Origin: Globodera rostochiensis
Lineage: Eukaryota > Nematoda > Chromadorea > Rhabditida > Heteroderidae
Assembly (NCBI GenBank): GCA_018350325.1
Contig: JAEVLN010000018.1
Coordinates: 128,185-192,184, forward strand
Length of the DNA: 64,000 nucleotides
Reading direction: 5' to 3'
Shown here: positions 9,213 to 20,951 of the stretch, one piece after another
How positions within the stretch are numbered: position 1 is the stretch's first letter
Layout of the letters: each line of letters opens with the position of its first letter
The notes under the pieces: generated by a model
Seen by the model: only the letters and a program-made list of their open reading frames with translations
Told to the model about the DNA's origin: nothing
Databases searched by the model: none
Position numbers and translations under genes: made by a program

Positions 9213-11527
9213 ATGGCAACAATTTGGAAATATTTTACACTTTCCATTGACAGAGTTGCTCAGTGTAATTCGGCAGATTGTAATTTTGCAAGAAATTACC
9301 CCCCACGCGCCTCGACTACCAATTTAAAATGCCATTTGAAAGGCGCTCATCCCGAATTGTTTGAACAGCTTCAATTGGAAGAAAAGACGACCAATGAAGC
9401 AAGTAAAGGAGCAGAAAAAGAGAGTTTAGGTAAAATTGCAAACCGACAATTTCCTGAAAATTGTTCTCGGAAATCCGACAATTTTTTTTTGAAAAAATTG
9501 TTCTCGGAAATCCGACAATTTTCAGAAAAACACTAAAAATGAAAATTACAAAGGCAATAAGAAATTAAATTAACAGTTTGGGAACACTGGCAAAAGACTA
9601 CGGGATTTGCTGGATCTCAAAATTCCGATCCCTACAAAAACTAACACATATATTAGCAAAAAAAAAAAAAATTTTTTTAGTAAAATAAAAATAAACCTTT
9701 TTATATGCAACGGCGGCAAGTGGGAAATCGAAGAATTTGCGTGACATATTTGACCGCAACAACGAACAACAACAGCCCGCTGTTGTGGAAACAACGCGGT
9801 TAGTTGGTACCCCAAATTCACAAAAAAATATATTTAATTGATTTTTTTTAATAAATATTTTTTCATAATTTTTTTTTGATCCTGCCAAACGAGACGCCAA
9901 TTTGATCACTGCGCGGGAACGTCGCCGTCTCCGGCACCACCGGCGAAAAAAGAGGTGACCGGGGCACAAACATTGGTTTTTTATTCTCGACTTGTGACCT
10001 CATTTTGTTGGAATTTAGTACTTTTTGAACAATCTTGAGGACAAAATCAAATATTTAAACATTTTTCATTTATTTTTGTTTAATAAAGAATAATCATGAA
10101 ATTTGTTATTTACCTTCTTTTTTTTATACTCAATAAAATTGAGTTTTCATTTCATTGTATAAAACAAATTCAAAACAAAAAGAATTACTTTTTTAAGCGC
10201 AGTGAACCGGTGGAGGGCGATGAGGACAATGAACGCGAACATTTGTCGGAGTTTATTCGAAAGAACCGGTTGATCGAAGAAGCTGAACTCGTTGAAAAAC
10301 AGTTGTCCAACTACCAGCGTTGCACTGAGCTTGGCCTGCCCGCACGTGTAAAATTCAATTCTTTTGAATTTCGTTAAAAATTATTCCAAATTTTTTGGTA
10401 AATAGTTAAGTTTTGTTGCCTTCCCCTCCCATTTTTGAAAAAAATACATTTTTTTTCTTCTAAGTCGGTAAAAAAGGTCTTTTCTAGGGGAATTCCGGGG
10501 CATAGAATCCGAATCTGACTTCCATTTTTCGACCTATTCGAACCCCGGAATGATTTTGAGGCCAAAATTAATTTTTGGGAAATTTTGAGTTTTTAGAATT
10601 TTTCAAATTCGGGTTCAAGGTTGGAAATGGGTCGAAACGGAGGTCAGATTCGAATTCTACGCCCCGGAATACCCCTAGAAAAGATCTTTTTACCCAACTC
10701 GAAAAAAACAAATATATTTTTTCAAAAATGGGCGGGGGGTGCAACAAACTTAACTATTACCAATTTGAATTTATCGCTTTTCTCAGATTTTACAAGCTTT
10801 TATTAAATGTGGGCGAAATTTATGGGTGAAACGTCCGTTTTTTCGTTACTGGGCGAAATGTCCAATGGGCGAAATGTCTATGGGCGAAACGTCTTTTCCT
10901 CTCTTTATGGGCGAAACGTCCGTTTTTTCGTTACTGGGCGAAGTGTCCAATGGGCGAAATGTCCGGACACCAGTTTAGTTTGTTGCCCGGTAACACTACG
11001 TGTTTGCCAACTGTACATTTTGCCAACTTGCGTTTTTTTGGATTGTTTTGAGCATCTTTTTGAAGGTTTTTGGGCCAAAAGATGCCGAAGCAATTTTGAA
11101 ATCGAAAAACCTTCAAATTCGGGTCCGGGGGAAATTTTGAGTTTTTAGTATTTTTCAAATTCGGGTTTAAGGTTGGAAATGGGGTCGAAACGGAGGTCAG
11201 ATTCGAATTCTACGCCCCGGAATACCCCTAGAAAAGATCTTTTTACCGAACTCGAAAAAAACAAATATATTTTTTCAAAAATGGGGGGGGGGGCAACAAA
11301 CTTAACTATTACCAATTTGAATTTATCGCTTTTCTCAGATCCATCTTCCGGTTGGCACTGGGCCAAGGCGGTCGCAGCGGCAGTGCCGTCGCTTCACCAC
11401 ATTTTCCAACACGCACGCGTGCCAATTTGACGCGGAGCGGCGGCGTGCGGACGTGCCGCCCCGCGACGGCGATTTAAATGAAAGTGTTGGCATGCCATGC
11501 GATCTCACGGCATTTTTGGACAATTAA
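9213..11527 (+). CDS. BED zinc-finger protein, tandem copy B
   Basis: Exon 1 (9213-9429) starts MATIWKYFTLS and encodes a BED-type finger with C-x4-C spacing (QCNSADC) followed by a TTNLKCHLKGAHPE helix, typical of BED domains that bind DNA. Later exons: 9721-9798 (NLRDIFDRNNEQQQPAVVETT), 9894-9954 (RQFDHCAGTSPSPAPPAKKE), 10198-10347 (EAELVEKQLSNYQRCTELGL) and 11339-11527 (ending DGDLNESVGMPCDLTAFLDN). Exons from 9894 on match copy A exon for exon with mainly conservative changes and 3-base indels, so both copies have been under protein-level constraint. The junction 9429-to-9721 is out of phase as I read it, so a small exon is missing from the model or the 5' part is altered. Function unknown. 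Confidence 0.7.
10585..11338. repeat. Direct repeats carrying a duplicated splice acceptor in the last intron of copy B
   Basis: About 200 bp at 10585-10790 (TTGAGTTTTTAG ... GGTCAGATTCGAATTC ... TCGCTTTTCTCAGAT) recurs at 11125-11340. The second copy ends in the acceptor used by the last exon. Between them is a tandem stretch (10808-10970) built from GGGCGAAACGTCC-type words. Inverted relatives occur just upstream (10400-10560) and at 55900-56000. Confidence 0.75.
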
Positions 11528-12593
11528 AATTTGAAATTTTGCTAAATATGTTGATCTATAATATAATTTTTGCAAATAAAATTACAGTTTTTAAATGCTA
11601 ACTATGCGTTCGTCATTTATTCGATTGTACGATTTTTATGCCAAGCGTGTAACAGTTTCACTTTTTACATTTTCCGTAAATTGAATTTTTAAATTTTCAC
11701 ACAAAAATTTTTTAGCGTTTTTTTTATCAAGCAACCAACACATTGGACCAAGAAGACAGTGTTTTGCCTACATATAGTCCGGGGTAAGTTGAGGTACTTG
11801 TGGGTTATGGGACTTCCCGGTTCAAAATATGACAACTAGCTCAAAGTAGTGGCACTTTTATGGCAATTTTTAAGAATTAAAAAAAAGATTTTATTTTAGA
11901 TTCCGCTTTACTGGGGGGGGGGGGGGGGAGCGGGGTCGGCGGTGCCGATAGGTGCCGCCGAGAAAATGAAATTTTCAACCAAAAAATTCAAATTGTAAGA
12001 ATCAAGGAGCACTATTTTCGGCACAAAGTTTAAAAAGGTGGCAAATTTCCAAAATAATGGCATTTGCCACTAAAAGAGGTCAAATTGAGAGCCCTGTCGG
12101 AATTGCCAACCCCCACAGTTTGTGGGCCTTTCAAGTGCAAAAATTTTCTTGAAACCAACAAAATTTGGTATCAATCAAAAGCGTTTGTTGGGTAGATTTT
12201 GTCAAATTTTGCACTGTCATTAGGGGGCCGGACTATGCCGGTCTTCTGAGCGGTAAAACCCCAACTCGCTAAGCGATTGGCCAAGCCTCAAAAAAGTTAT
12301 GGATAACTTTTTTGAGATTTGGCCAATCGCTTAGCTTTCGTTTTTGAAAACTTCTACTAACTGTAAGCTTTCGAATGATATCGAAAATGTTTGATATGGT
12401 TAACTTTGAAAGAAGTTATAACGAAAAAACAGTTGAAAAGGGGAACGAGTTGGGGGTGAACGAGTTGGCCGGGAACGAGTCGTCCTCCGTCCCTTCTGAG
12501 CTGTCTCTTTTTTTGGGTCCCTTTTTTTCGGCATTTTTATGTATTTTTTTAAATTTTTTAAAAATAATATTTTTTAAGTATAAATTTTGGAGC
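11528..12593. other. Intergenic repeats upstream of CDK2AP1
   Basis: No supported gene. Contains a 16-base G run (11913-11928), one GC hairpin (11937-11960), and an inverted-repeat element (12240-12480) with GTTATGGATAAC, GCCAATCGCTTAGCTTTCG and GAACGAGTTGG words, related to 47110-47490. Confidence 0.6.
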
Positions 12594-13636
12594 ATGGACA
12601 GTGCGGGCGAGAAACTGCCGCCGCCACCGCCGCCGCCTCCTCCGATGGTCACCGCCGCGTTGACAGCACAAAAAGTCGTGCAGCGATCGACCACACCAAT
12701 TCATTTGCAGCAGCAGCAACAAGCCGCCGCCGCCGGCGGTGCTTTAGAAAATTTTCAAAAAAAAATTTGATGACCAAAAAACCCCAATTTTTGCAGATTG
12801 AATGGGCTTCAAATAGGCGCCGTCGTCGGGAAAACCCTTTTTAAATTCATTACCTTCAAAAAAAGCTTAAGCAAATTTTTTTTTGTGCATTTATTAAGAC
12901 TAGAGAACGGACCGATCGAGATTCTCGATCGATTTTCAGTGATCTTGAAGAAGATCGATGGTTTTGCATTTTTGTTAAGCAATTTTTCCAAAAAAAGTTG
13001 GATATCACTTTAAAATTTCCAAAAATTTCATTTTCGGGGGGGGGGGGCACGAGCCCCACGGGCCCCCCCTGGCTACGGCCCTGGTCTTCAAGACCGGACT
13101 CTAATTAATCATAGAAAACATTTCTGCTCGGGAGGTTACTCCAATCGAATTTTCCTTTTTTTGATGGAGGAAGGGGAGGGGGGGTCCAATTTCCAGAAAA
13201 TTGAAAATTTTTCTGTCTTTTTTTTTTTGCTGTACAAAACTTTAGTTTTTTTTAAATCTCGTGGATTTGAATTTTTAATTTGTTTGTTTTGAAGTCCCCG
13301 CTTCCTCTTCGCTGGGTACCGCCTCGTTGCCGCAGTACCACGTGAACCCGTTGAGCAGTTGCGTGGCACAGCATGGCATGCCGGCCAGCAAGTACCAGCA
13401 ACTGTTGATGGTCGTCGACGAGTTGGGCCGGGACATTCGTAATTTTTGTTGTTGTTTTTTGTTGTATTTTAACACAGTTTAAAATAACAAATCTCAAAGG
13501 CCCCACGTACAACGCGAGTCGCAACGCGCAAGAGCGCCTGAAGCGCAGCATTATTCAAGCGCGCGTGATGGTGCGCGAGTGCATGGCCGAGCTGGAGCAG
13601 CAGCGCAAGCAACAACAACAACAACAGCAGACGTGA
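12594..13636 (+). CDS. CDK2AP1: CDK2-associated protein 1 (DOC-1) homologue, 141 aa
   Basis: Three in-phase exons: 12594-12738, 13295-13438 and 13500-13636. The C-terminal block [19 protein letters not shown], then [15 protein letters not shown] and [18 protein letters not shown], is the conserved CDK2AP1/DOC-1 domain (human: SKYAELLAIIEELGKEIRP). In animals this small protein is a NuRD subunit and was first described as a CDK2 partner. N-terminus: nine-Pro run, a Q5 tract and poly-Ala, divergent from vertebrates. A poly-Gln tail (QQQQQQQT) precedes the stop. The ATG at 12594 is chosen because it begins the codon-biased part; the frame is open upstream but only through AT-rich repeat. Confidence 0.93.
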
Positions 13637-14707
13637 CGACAAAAGAAGAAGAAGCAGCACAAGAGAGGGAGGGGTGGAACGCGGACGGGGAAATTAAATT
13701 GAAAAAACATTTTTTTTTAAATATTGTAATTTAAAAATCTCATAAATTCAACCAACGAAAAATGCTGGACACTGGAATTTTTGGGTCTGATGGATTTTTA
13801 AAATTTCCAAAATTTTCCGTATGCTTTCAACAAATTCATTTTAAGCATCACGGCCATTCATAATAAAGCTTCCAGCGCCGTATTAATTTAGTCTAATTAA
13901 AGAAAATTTTAACTCGTTTCTTTTTAATTTAAAAGCGTTTGAGAGTGGTTCAAAATGGGAAAATTTTGTTAACAAATAAATTAAAAAATCTTATTTTGAA
14001 AGCCTCTGCCAACATTTTGAGCTTTTGCATTTCCCCTAGTCTTCAAGCAGTTCAGTGCACGCCGTGAAGCAACTGCCCGTTGTTCTTCAACGCATTTCCC
14101 CTAGTCTTCAAGCAGTTCAGTGCACGCCGTGAAGCAACTGCCCGTTGTTCTTCAACAACAGTGCGCCTTTTAGCATGGCTTTACACAAATTGCCGCTCTG
14201 GCGAAGCTGTCAGGTGTCTGTCCCTGGCTGATTGTGAGGAGCTCGGATTGCTTGATCATCCAATTCCATTCATTGCCAGCCATTTGATTCACACACCGCC
14301 CCCCTCTCGAGTCAACAATCGATTTCATATATTTAAAATACAAAATCAATAAATTATTTTAATTATTCAATATTTTATATAATTGAATTGGTTAAACTAA
14401 AAATTGATACAAAATTTAATCACAGATTTGCGGCCGATCAAGATTTCGATTGAGAATCTCGAATAAAATTTTACCGATCAAGATTCATTCGAGATCACCA
14501 AAGATCCAGAAAATCCAAAAATCTCTGTAATTTTATCGATCGACAATCGAGAAACCCGATCGTCCTTGCTCTATAATTTGAGTCTTGCATTATTTCTGTG
14601 TTCAAATTGAAAACAACTATCTAAAAGTACAAAAACTTCATTAAAAAAAGAATCAAATTTTGCTTAATATTCTTTTGAATTTATATAAATTAATTTAATT
14701 GTCTCAG
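13637..14707. other. Intergenic region with a 62-bp tandem duplication
   Basis: From about 14030 to 14155 a segment (CATTTCCCCTAGTCTTCAAG ... GTTGTTCTTCAACG) is present twice head to tail and nearly identical. A 90-codon open frame runs through it to 14352 without recognisable homology. 14420-14560 is degraded GATCGAGA-type repeat. No gene supported. Confidence 0.55.
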
Positions 14708-17700
14708 ATGACGCGTAAACACAGTGTTCGCAGTCTTGATGTGGTGAGATTTGTTTCACATAAACTACAAATCAAACTGATCAAAAACTCATTTTGTTTC
14801 TATCTGATTTGATCCAAAAAATGGGTAAAACGAATCGAATCAATTCGCTTATCCAAAAACAATCATCTCTGATTTGGTCCAAATTGGGGTTGCCATCCCG
14901 ACCCCGTCCCCGCAAATTTATGCCATTATCGGGGATTCCCCGACCCCGACACTTCTAACCCCGAAAATCCCGACCCCGACACTTCAACCCCGAAAATCTC
15001 GACCCCAAAATGCTCAACCCAACATCGGGGTGCTAACCCAAGTCCAAATTATTTGTTGTTAAAATGCCCTCAAGGTCCACAGCGGTCTCGTCCTCTGGCA
15101 AAGGGACGGAAAAATGCCGCGACGGGAGTGCATGGCTCGGCTTTTGCTGACAAAGGGTGATTTTGGTTTTGATTTGTGTACTTTCCATTTCTGATCAGAA
15201 AATGTAAGCATTATGAAGTCATATCTAGTAGGGATGTTCGAGAGTCTCGGTCTCGTTTCTCGAGTCGAGAAATTTCTCGGTTTTTTTGGGTCTCGCTCTC
15301 GAGTCTCGGGGTTATTTCTCGGTCTCGAGTCTTGGGGTTATTTCTCGGTCTCGATTCTTGGTGTCATTTCTCGGTCTCGGTTATCGATCTCGAACATCCT
15401 TACTGTCTAGATGTTCTGAGTGTGCAAGTGCCAGCCGGCAGTGGCGAGGAGGAGCTGAACCCGCTGCAGATGACCATCGGTTCGACATCGGACGTCGCGG
15501 CAGCAAACGGTCGTGCCACCAAACAATTTGTTGCACTTCGAACGGTGAACGTGCCGAAGGGCTCGGAGGGCCTTGGCCTGTCCATTAAGGCAATTTTATT
15601 AATAATTACACAAATTTTTGTATTAATTTTGTTATTTTAGGGCGGTACTGAAGGCTCCCACCACGTGCCGATCGTTATTTCAAAGGTGCCCGGAGACAAA
15701 ACAGCAAATATTTGCATGTGCCAATTTATTTGATCAAACTTATATGCTTTATATGGTGACCTTCTGATCGATCGGAAGTTAAAGGAAATTGAATCAGCAG
15801 ACCAGAGTCAGTCTGATCATAGAATTGTTTGTAATTTGGTCACTAGAGAACACTGATCAGATCGATCACTAGAGAACACTGACCAGATCGATCACTAGAG
15901 AACACTGATCAGATCGATCACTAGAGAACACTGATCAGATCGATCACTAGTGAACACCGGATCATATCGATGTTTACTTTCCTTGAGGCACACGGTCTGA
16001 TCCATCCGGAACGGGTTGATCAGATCAGAAAATGTTTGCAAAAATTGCCTCGGGGGCTTACTTACTACGCTTTCTTGCCATTTATTTATTTGTGTGCGCC
16101 GCAGGTGTTACCCGGTCTTCCGGCAGCACAGACGGGCCAAGTGTTTGTGGGTGATCTGATTGTGGAGGTCAACGGCATTTCGTTGGAGGGCAAAACCCAC
16201 GAAGGTGCCCCCGGGGGGTGGAAGAAATTTCGAAAATAATATTTCTTAATTAAAAATAAGAAAATAGTAATTTTTGTAAGCACTTTTCAAATAATAAAAA
16301 ATGGACAATTAAATTAGGCAATTAATTTGAAACTTTTCAGAGGTCGTCCAATTGTTACGCGATTCGCCCGCACCGCACGTGACGCTGACGCTAAAGCGTG
16401 ATAACAAAGTTAGGCGTAAAAAATGTTATTTTTTTTATTAAAATTAAATTTAAAACAAAAATATTTTCAGGTCAGCCCGTTGCTGAGGGACAGCGAATGC
16501 AAGCATTCGCTTCCATCCCTTATGGATTTGGCCGTTTTTAAGGCAAATTTTAGTTTTTGTTTTTACTTTTTTATAATTTAAATTTAATTAATAGAGTGCG
16601 TTGAAAAGCCCAGCGGAAGAGCTGAGCGATGAGCGGCGATTGGAGGACGAAGTGCCAATATTTGTTTTAGCATTAATTAATATTAATTAATTAAAATACT
16701 TTTAAATCCTTTTTCTATTAAAACAAATTTAATTCAAATTCCTTTTTCTAAATTTTTTTTTAAAAATTTTTATATTAAAATTACAATTTAAAAATTGTCG
16801 GCGACAAAGTGCCAATATTTGTTTTGGCATTAATTATTTTCAATACTAATTAATTAAATTAAATTAAATTATTTTCAATAAATTTTACACATTTAAATGA
16901 AAAGTCTGGCGGCGAGGAATGGAAAACGGCCATTCGAATTCCGCTTCCGCTCGCCTTCCTGTCACGCAACCTTTGGGCAACGGACAAGCTTAGGTAAGCT
17001 TTACATAAATTTCATAAAAAACTTTTTTTTCGGAATTTTTTATTTATTTTTTAATGTTTTTCAGGAGCAATGCCTTTGAGGTGCGTTCGGTGGACGGCCG
17101 CGCGTCCGGCATTATTCATTGCGAAGACCGCAGAGCACTTGAAGTGGGTGGGCAACAAAAATTGGGGGTTTTTTTTTTGAAAACTTTTTTAAATTTTCAT
17201 TTTAAAACGGTTCTTACTAAAGCCCAGGGATTGCGGACCCAACCGCGTTTGAATCTCGAAGATCTCGGCAACATTTTGTGGTTATCGAGATTTTGATCGA
17301 GAATTTCGATAGTCCGGGGAATAATTTTTAAATTTTCATTTTAAAACGGGTTTTTACTAAAGCCCGGGGGCTTGCAGACCGATCGAGAATCTCGATCAAA
17401 TCTCAAAGATCTGGGTAAGATTTTGATCTAGAATCTCGATCGAATCTCTAAGATCTCAGTAAGATTTTGATCAAGAATCTCGATCGACTCTCAAAGATCT
17501 CGGTAAGATTTTGATCAAGAATCTCAATCGACTCTCAAAGATCTCGGTAAGATTTTGATCATCTCGATCGAATCTAAGATCTCGGTAAGATTTTGATCAA
17601 GAATCTCGATCGACTCTCAAAGATCTGAGAGTAAGATTTTGATTAAGAATCTCGATCGACTCTCAAAGATCTGAGAGTAAGATTTTGATCAAGAATCTCG

Positions 17701-20700
17701 ATCGACTCTCAAAGATCTCGGTAAGATTTTGATCATCTCGATCGAATCTAAGATCTCGGTAAGATTTTGATCAAGAATCTCGATCGTCCGGACTTTATTT
17801 TTTACATTTTTTTTTTGATTAAACGCTAAAATTTTAAGCAATGGGTAAACCACATCAACGCGCACATCAATGTGTTGAACAGAAAGTCAATGCGACTGAG
17901 CAACAAATATTTGCACGCAACCGATCGGGTTCACAAAAATGAATTTTAAAATTTCAAAAAATTTATATTTTTTTTTTTGTTTGACACAGATCAGTTACAT
18001 TAATTGGGTGGAGGAACGAATGCCGGACGGACATTTTGAGGACGCCAAACAACGATGGGAACGCCGATTTTTGCTGTTCAAGGGGGCCAACCTGTGCTTG
18101 TTTGAGTCACCGCCGGTGGGCAAATTTTTTAATTGATTTATTATATCTAGAGATCGGACCGATCGAGATTCTCGATCGAGAATCTCGGAAAATCTCGACG
18201 AGATTTTTTCGAGATTCTCGATCGAAATCTCGATCGAACAATTTTTACCGAGATTTTTCGAGATTTTTTAAAGATTTTTCAGTGATCTCGAACGATTCTC
18301 GATTTTTCGAGATTTTTCGGGAATCTCGATCGTAATCTTGATCGGTCCTCAAGTTCCGATCTCTAATTATAACTAGGGCCCGGATTTATATGTGCTAAAA
18401 AACCCAAAATATGTAATTTAGGTGCTTAATGCTAAAATAATGGAAACATATATGCTTAAATATGTGCCAAATATGGCTAAAATCTAGTCAGTTTATGCAT
18501 AAAATTTAATCAATTTTGTCTTTTTGCTTGTCACAGTTGCAAACCAAATACATTTCCAAATTCTCTGGAGTAAATTAAAGGCATTTCAGAAAATTTTTTT
18601 GAAAATAAGCTGAATTTTAATAATTTTCACAGAATTTTTAGTCTCGAAAAAGTCAATTTTTAAGGGTGCATTTTTGAAAATTTTTAAAAAGTCGATCCTT
18701 AGAGGTGTATTTTTCGTTTTTATTGCAATTAAAGGGCTTAAAATTTTCAAAAAAAAAAAACAAATTTTGTGAGATGTATCAATAGTTGAACGCGGACGAG
18801 CTGGACAACTGTCTGTCAATGAACAAAGTGTACGAGACAGCACTACGGACGGCGATCAAACGGTCTGATCGGCGTGAGCACGTGTTTGCGTTGGCCACCG
18901 TCCGAGGTCGGATAACGCCGCGGGGGTTAATATTAGGGGATGATGTCACTAATCAGATTAGAGCCCAGACTTGAGAACTGATCGAGATTTTGATCATTCG
19001 ACTGAAAAACACCGAGATTTTTGATCAAGAATCTCGAAAAAGTACTAAGATCACGTAAAATTTCGTCAATCGAAAATCTCGAACGATCGAAAAACACCGT
19101 GATTTTTGAGAGGATGAGTTAAAAATGTTAAAATTATGGAAAACAATAACATTTTTTTTGCCAATAAATTAAAATTTTCCCAATTTTGTCCCACACATTT
19201 CAGACTCGGCCGAGCATTACTGCTCATTTCAGTCGCGGGATCAGCTGCATCAGTTCGAGATGGCCTACTACAGTTGCATGTACAAGGCCGTCAACACAAT
19301 TCAGGCAAAAACTCAATTTTCGAGAATTTTTTTTTTCTATTTTTGAGAATTTTTATATTTGTTTTTACGGAGGGTGTAAGCTAGAGTAGGCCGGGATCGG
19401 GATTTTTAGGGAAAACCGGGATCGGGATTGAGAAAATGAAAAAACCGGGATTTTATGAGTGGGGAAATTAATCAAATTCCGGTCAAAAAAACCGGGACTA
19501 ATGGGCAAAAACAAAGATTGTCAATTTTGAAAAAAACAGGGGATTTTATAAGGGGAAAATTCAGTCCCAAAAATGGAGATTTCAGTACCAACCCCGATCC
19601 CGGCCTACTCTAGTATAAACATTTCTCAGACACGAACGTTTGCGTGCAGCTACGACGGGCGTCCAGCCGGTCTGGTTATTGACCTGCGCTTGGGCTTCTC
19701 CCTCTACGACATTCCGACAAAGGTGAGACAGACTGACGACACGACAAAGCGCCAACTCCGAACAATTTGTTGGAATGTCTCAAATTCAAATTCAAACAAT
19801 TTTTGGAAAATTCAAATTTCCCAAAAAACAAGTTTGGCCTCAAAATCTTTTTTAAAAAGACAACGAAAAGGCAAGTAATGATCGAATTCTCACTTTTGAG
19901 TTTAAAATTGATTTGGAAAAATTTGAATTTTTCGACCAAATGTTTGAATTCTGGTCCGGGGTTTGGAATTGGTTCACACAGAGGTCAGAGGATTTGGATT
20001 CTTCGACCCCAAAAATCTCCAGAACATGTTTTGCACTGATTTTTTAAGACGATCGAGATTTTTTAAGATTTTTTTCGACATTCTCGATCGAAATCTCGCT
20101 CGAACAAATTTTACCGTTTTTACCGAGATTTTTCGAGATTCGAGATTTATCGAGATTTTTTTAGTGGTCTCGAACGAATCTCGATCGTTTAATTTTTTTT
20201 TTCGAGATTTTTTGAGATTCTCGATCGGTCTTCAAGCGCTTTCTCTACTTTTAATAATCACCAACGCATTTAGCTGGCAGAATGTGCTGTGCCATAAGAA
20301 AATTTGTCTCGGAATGTTTCAATTTTTGATTTTGTATTTAGTGCTATCTGTGGCAGTACGGCTTCAACGAGTTGGAGGCGTCCTCGGACGATGGCAAAAT
20401 GCGCGTCCAGTTCATTTTCCACAACGATGTCGTGGTCGCGTCGACGGGCATCCGACAGTTGGACGTAAAAGTGCGGGAACTATTCTAACCATTTTTAACG
20501 TTGAACCCATGGAAATATGAAAATTTTTTGAAAAAAAAAATTCTCAAAAATTTTTGATTCATTACGAGGAACTTTGAAATTAATTGGGTTGTTACTTATA
20601 TATTTAAACTCTTTATTTAAAAATTGAAATATATTTTAATTTTAAAATATTCAAATTAATTGATTTGTACATAATTACTGGGAGAATTTCAAAAAATCTT

Positions 20701-20951
20701 TCAAAAAACATTTGCGAACCCTAATTTTGAATTTTATATTTTCTGTTTTAAAAAAAATTAATTATGATTTTTTATATTTCTTAGGACATCGAATGCGACG
20801 AGCCGCTTGTGCTCGTGTTCACTTTGCACTCCTTTTACATCGCCAAAGTGAATTTAAACAAAAAAACAAAAAATTCCTTGAAATTTTTTACTGTTTTTTA
20901 CAGGTGATGGGCACTGATCCAGAATTTTTGCAAAGCCTTCCACTTTCTTAA
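14708..20951 (+). CDS. stn-2: Gamma-syntrophin (dystrophin-complex scaffold), 18 exons, 525 aa
   Basis: Syntrophins bind dystrophin/dystrobrevin and recruit channels and signalling proteins through a PDZ domain. Exons: 14708-14743, 15075-15156, 15411-15589, 15641-15685, 16105-16204, 16341-16408, 16471-16542, 16595-16651, 16905-16993, 17065-17143, 17839-17928, 17990-18115, 18786-18906, 19204-19304, 19630-19722, 20342-20470, 20785-20847 and 20904-20951; all in phase. Residues about 80-166 form the PDZ domain: binding loop GLGLSIKGG, HHVPIVISKVLPG, GDLIVEVNGISLEGKTHEE and LTLKRDNK. The rest matches the PH/C-terminal region of gamma-syntrophins: DKLRSNAFEVRSVDG, DQLHQFEMAYYSCMYKAV, ELEASSDDGKMRV and LHSFYIAKV. 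Length is close to human SNTG1/2. ATG 14708 follows GTCTCAG, a likely spliced-leader acceptor. Introns 3, 7 and 14 seem to be GC-AG. The gamma class is clear; the C. elegans symbol is by analogy. Confidence 0.93.
15229..15402. mobile_element. hAT MITE (TAGGGATGTTCGAG family) abutting a splice acceptor
   Basis: TIRs TAGGGATGTTCGAG and CTCGAACATCCTTA; interior is reiterated GAGTCTCGGTCTCGAG. Flanks ATATCTAG (15221-15228) and CTGTCTAG (15403-15410) match at 6 of 8. The right flank supplies the AG acceptor of syntrophin exon 3. Confidence 0.85.
15840..15970. repeat. 26-bp tandem array in syntrophin intron 4
   Basis: Five head-to-tail units of CACTAGAGAACACTGATCAG plus ATCGAT, the last diverged. 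Units contain the palindromes TGATCA and ATCGAT. Confidence 0.9.
17385..17790. repeat. About 44-bp GATC-rich array in syntrophin intron 10
   Basis: Roughly nine units with the words GATTTTGATCAAGAATCTCG, ATCGACTCTCAAAGATCTCG and GTAA. Related to the GATCGAGA elements at 18148, 20045-20240, 30016 and 33690. Confidence 0.88.
18148..18365. mobile_element. hAT MITE (TAGAGATCGGA family) in syntrophin intron 12
   Basis: TIRs TAGAGATCGGA and TTCCGATCTCTA; flanks ATTATATC and ATTATAAC (7 of 8). The 218-bp interior is almost entirely permuted ATCTCGATCGAGAT. A second start, TAGGGCCCGG, lies immediately downstream at 18374. Confidence 0.85.
19382..19612. mobile_element. hAT MITE (TAGAGTAGGCCGGGATCGGG family) in syntrophin intron 14
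   Basis: TIRs TAGAGTAGGCCGGGATCGGG and CCCCGATCCCGGCCTACTCTA (trimmed by one base of match), flanks GTGTAAGC and GTATAAAC (6 of 8). Interior reiterates AAACCGGGA. A relative is at 37075. Confidence 0.83.

Noticed and set aside
9661..9720. Exon boundary at TTTTTTTAG (9680) for zinc-finger copy B
   Set aside because: TAA follows within six bases in the required frame.
12375..12593. N-terminal extension of CDK2AP1 through upstream in-frame ATG
   Set aside because: The extension is AT-rich and lies in the GAACGAGTTGG repeat; the family has a short N-terminus.
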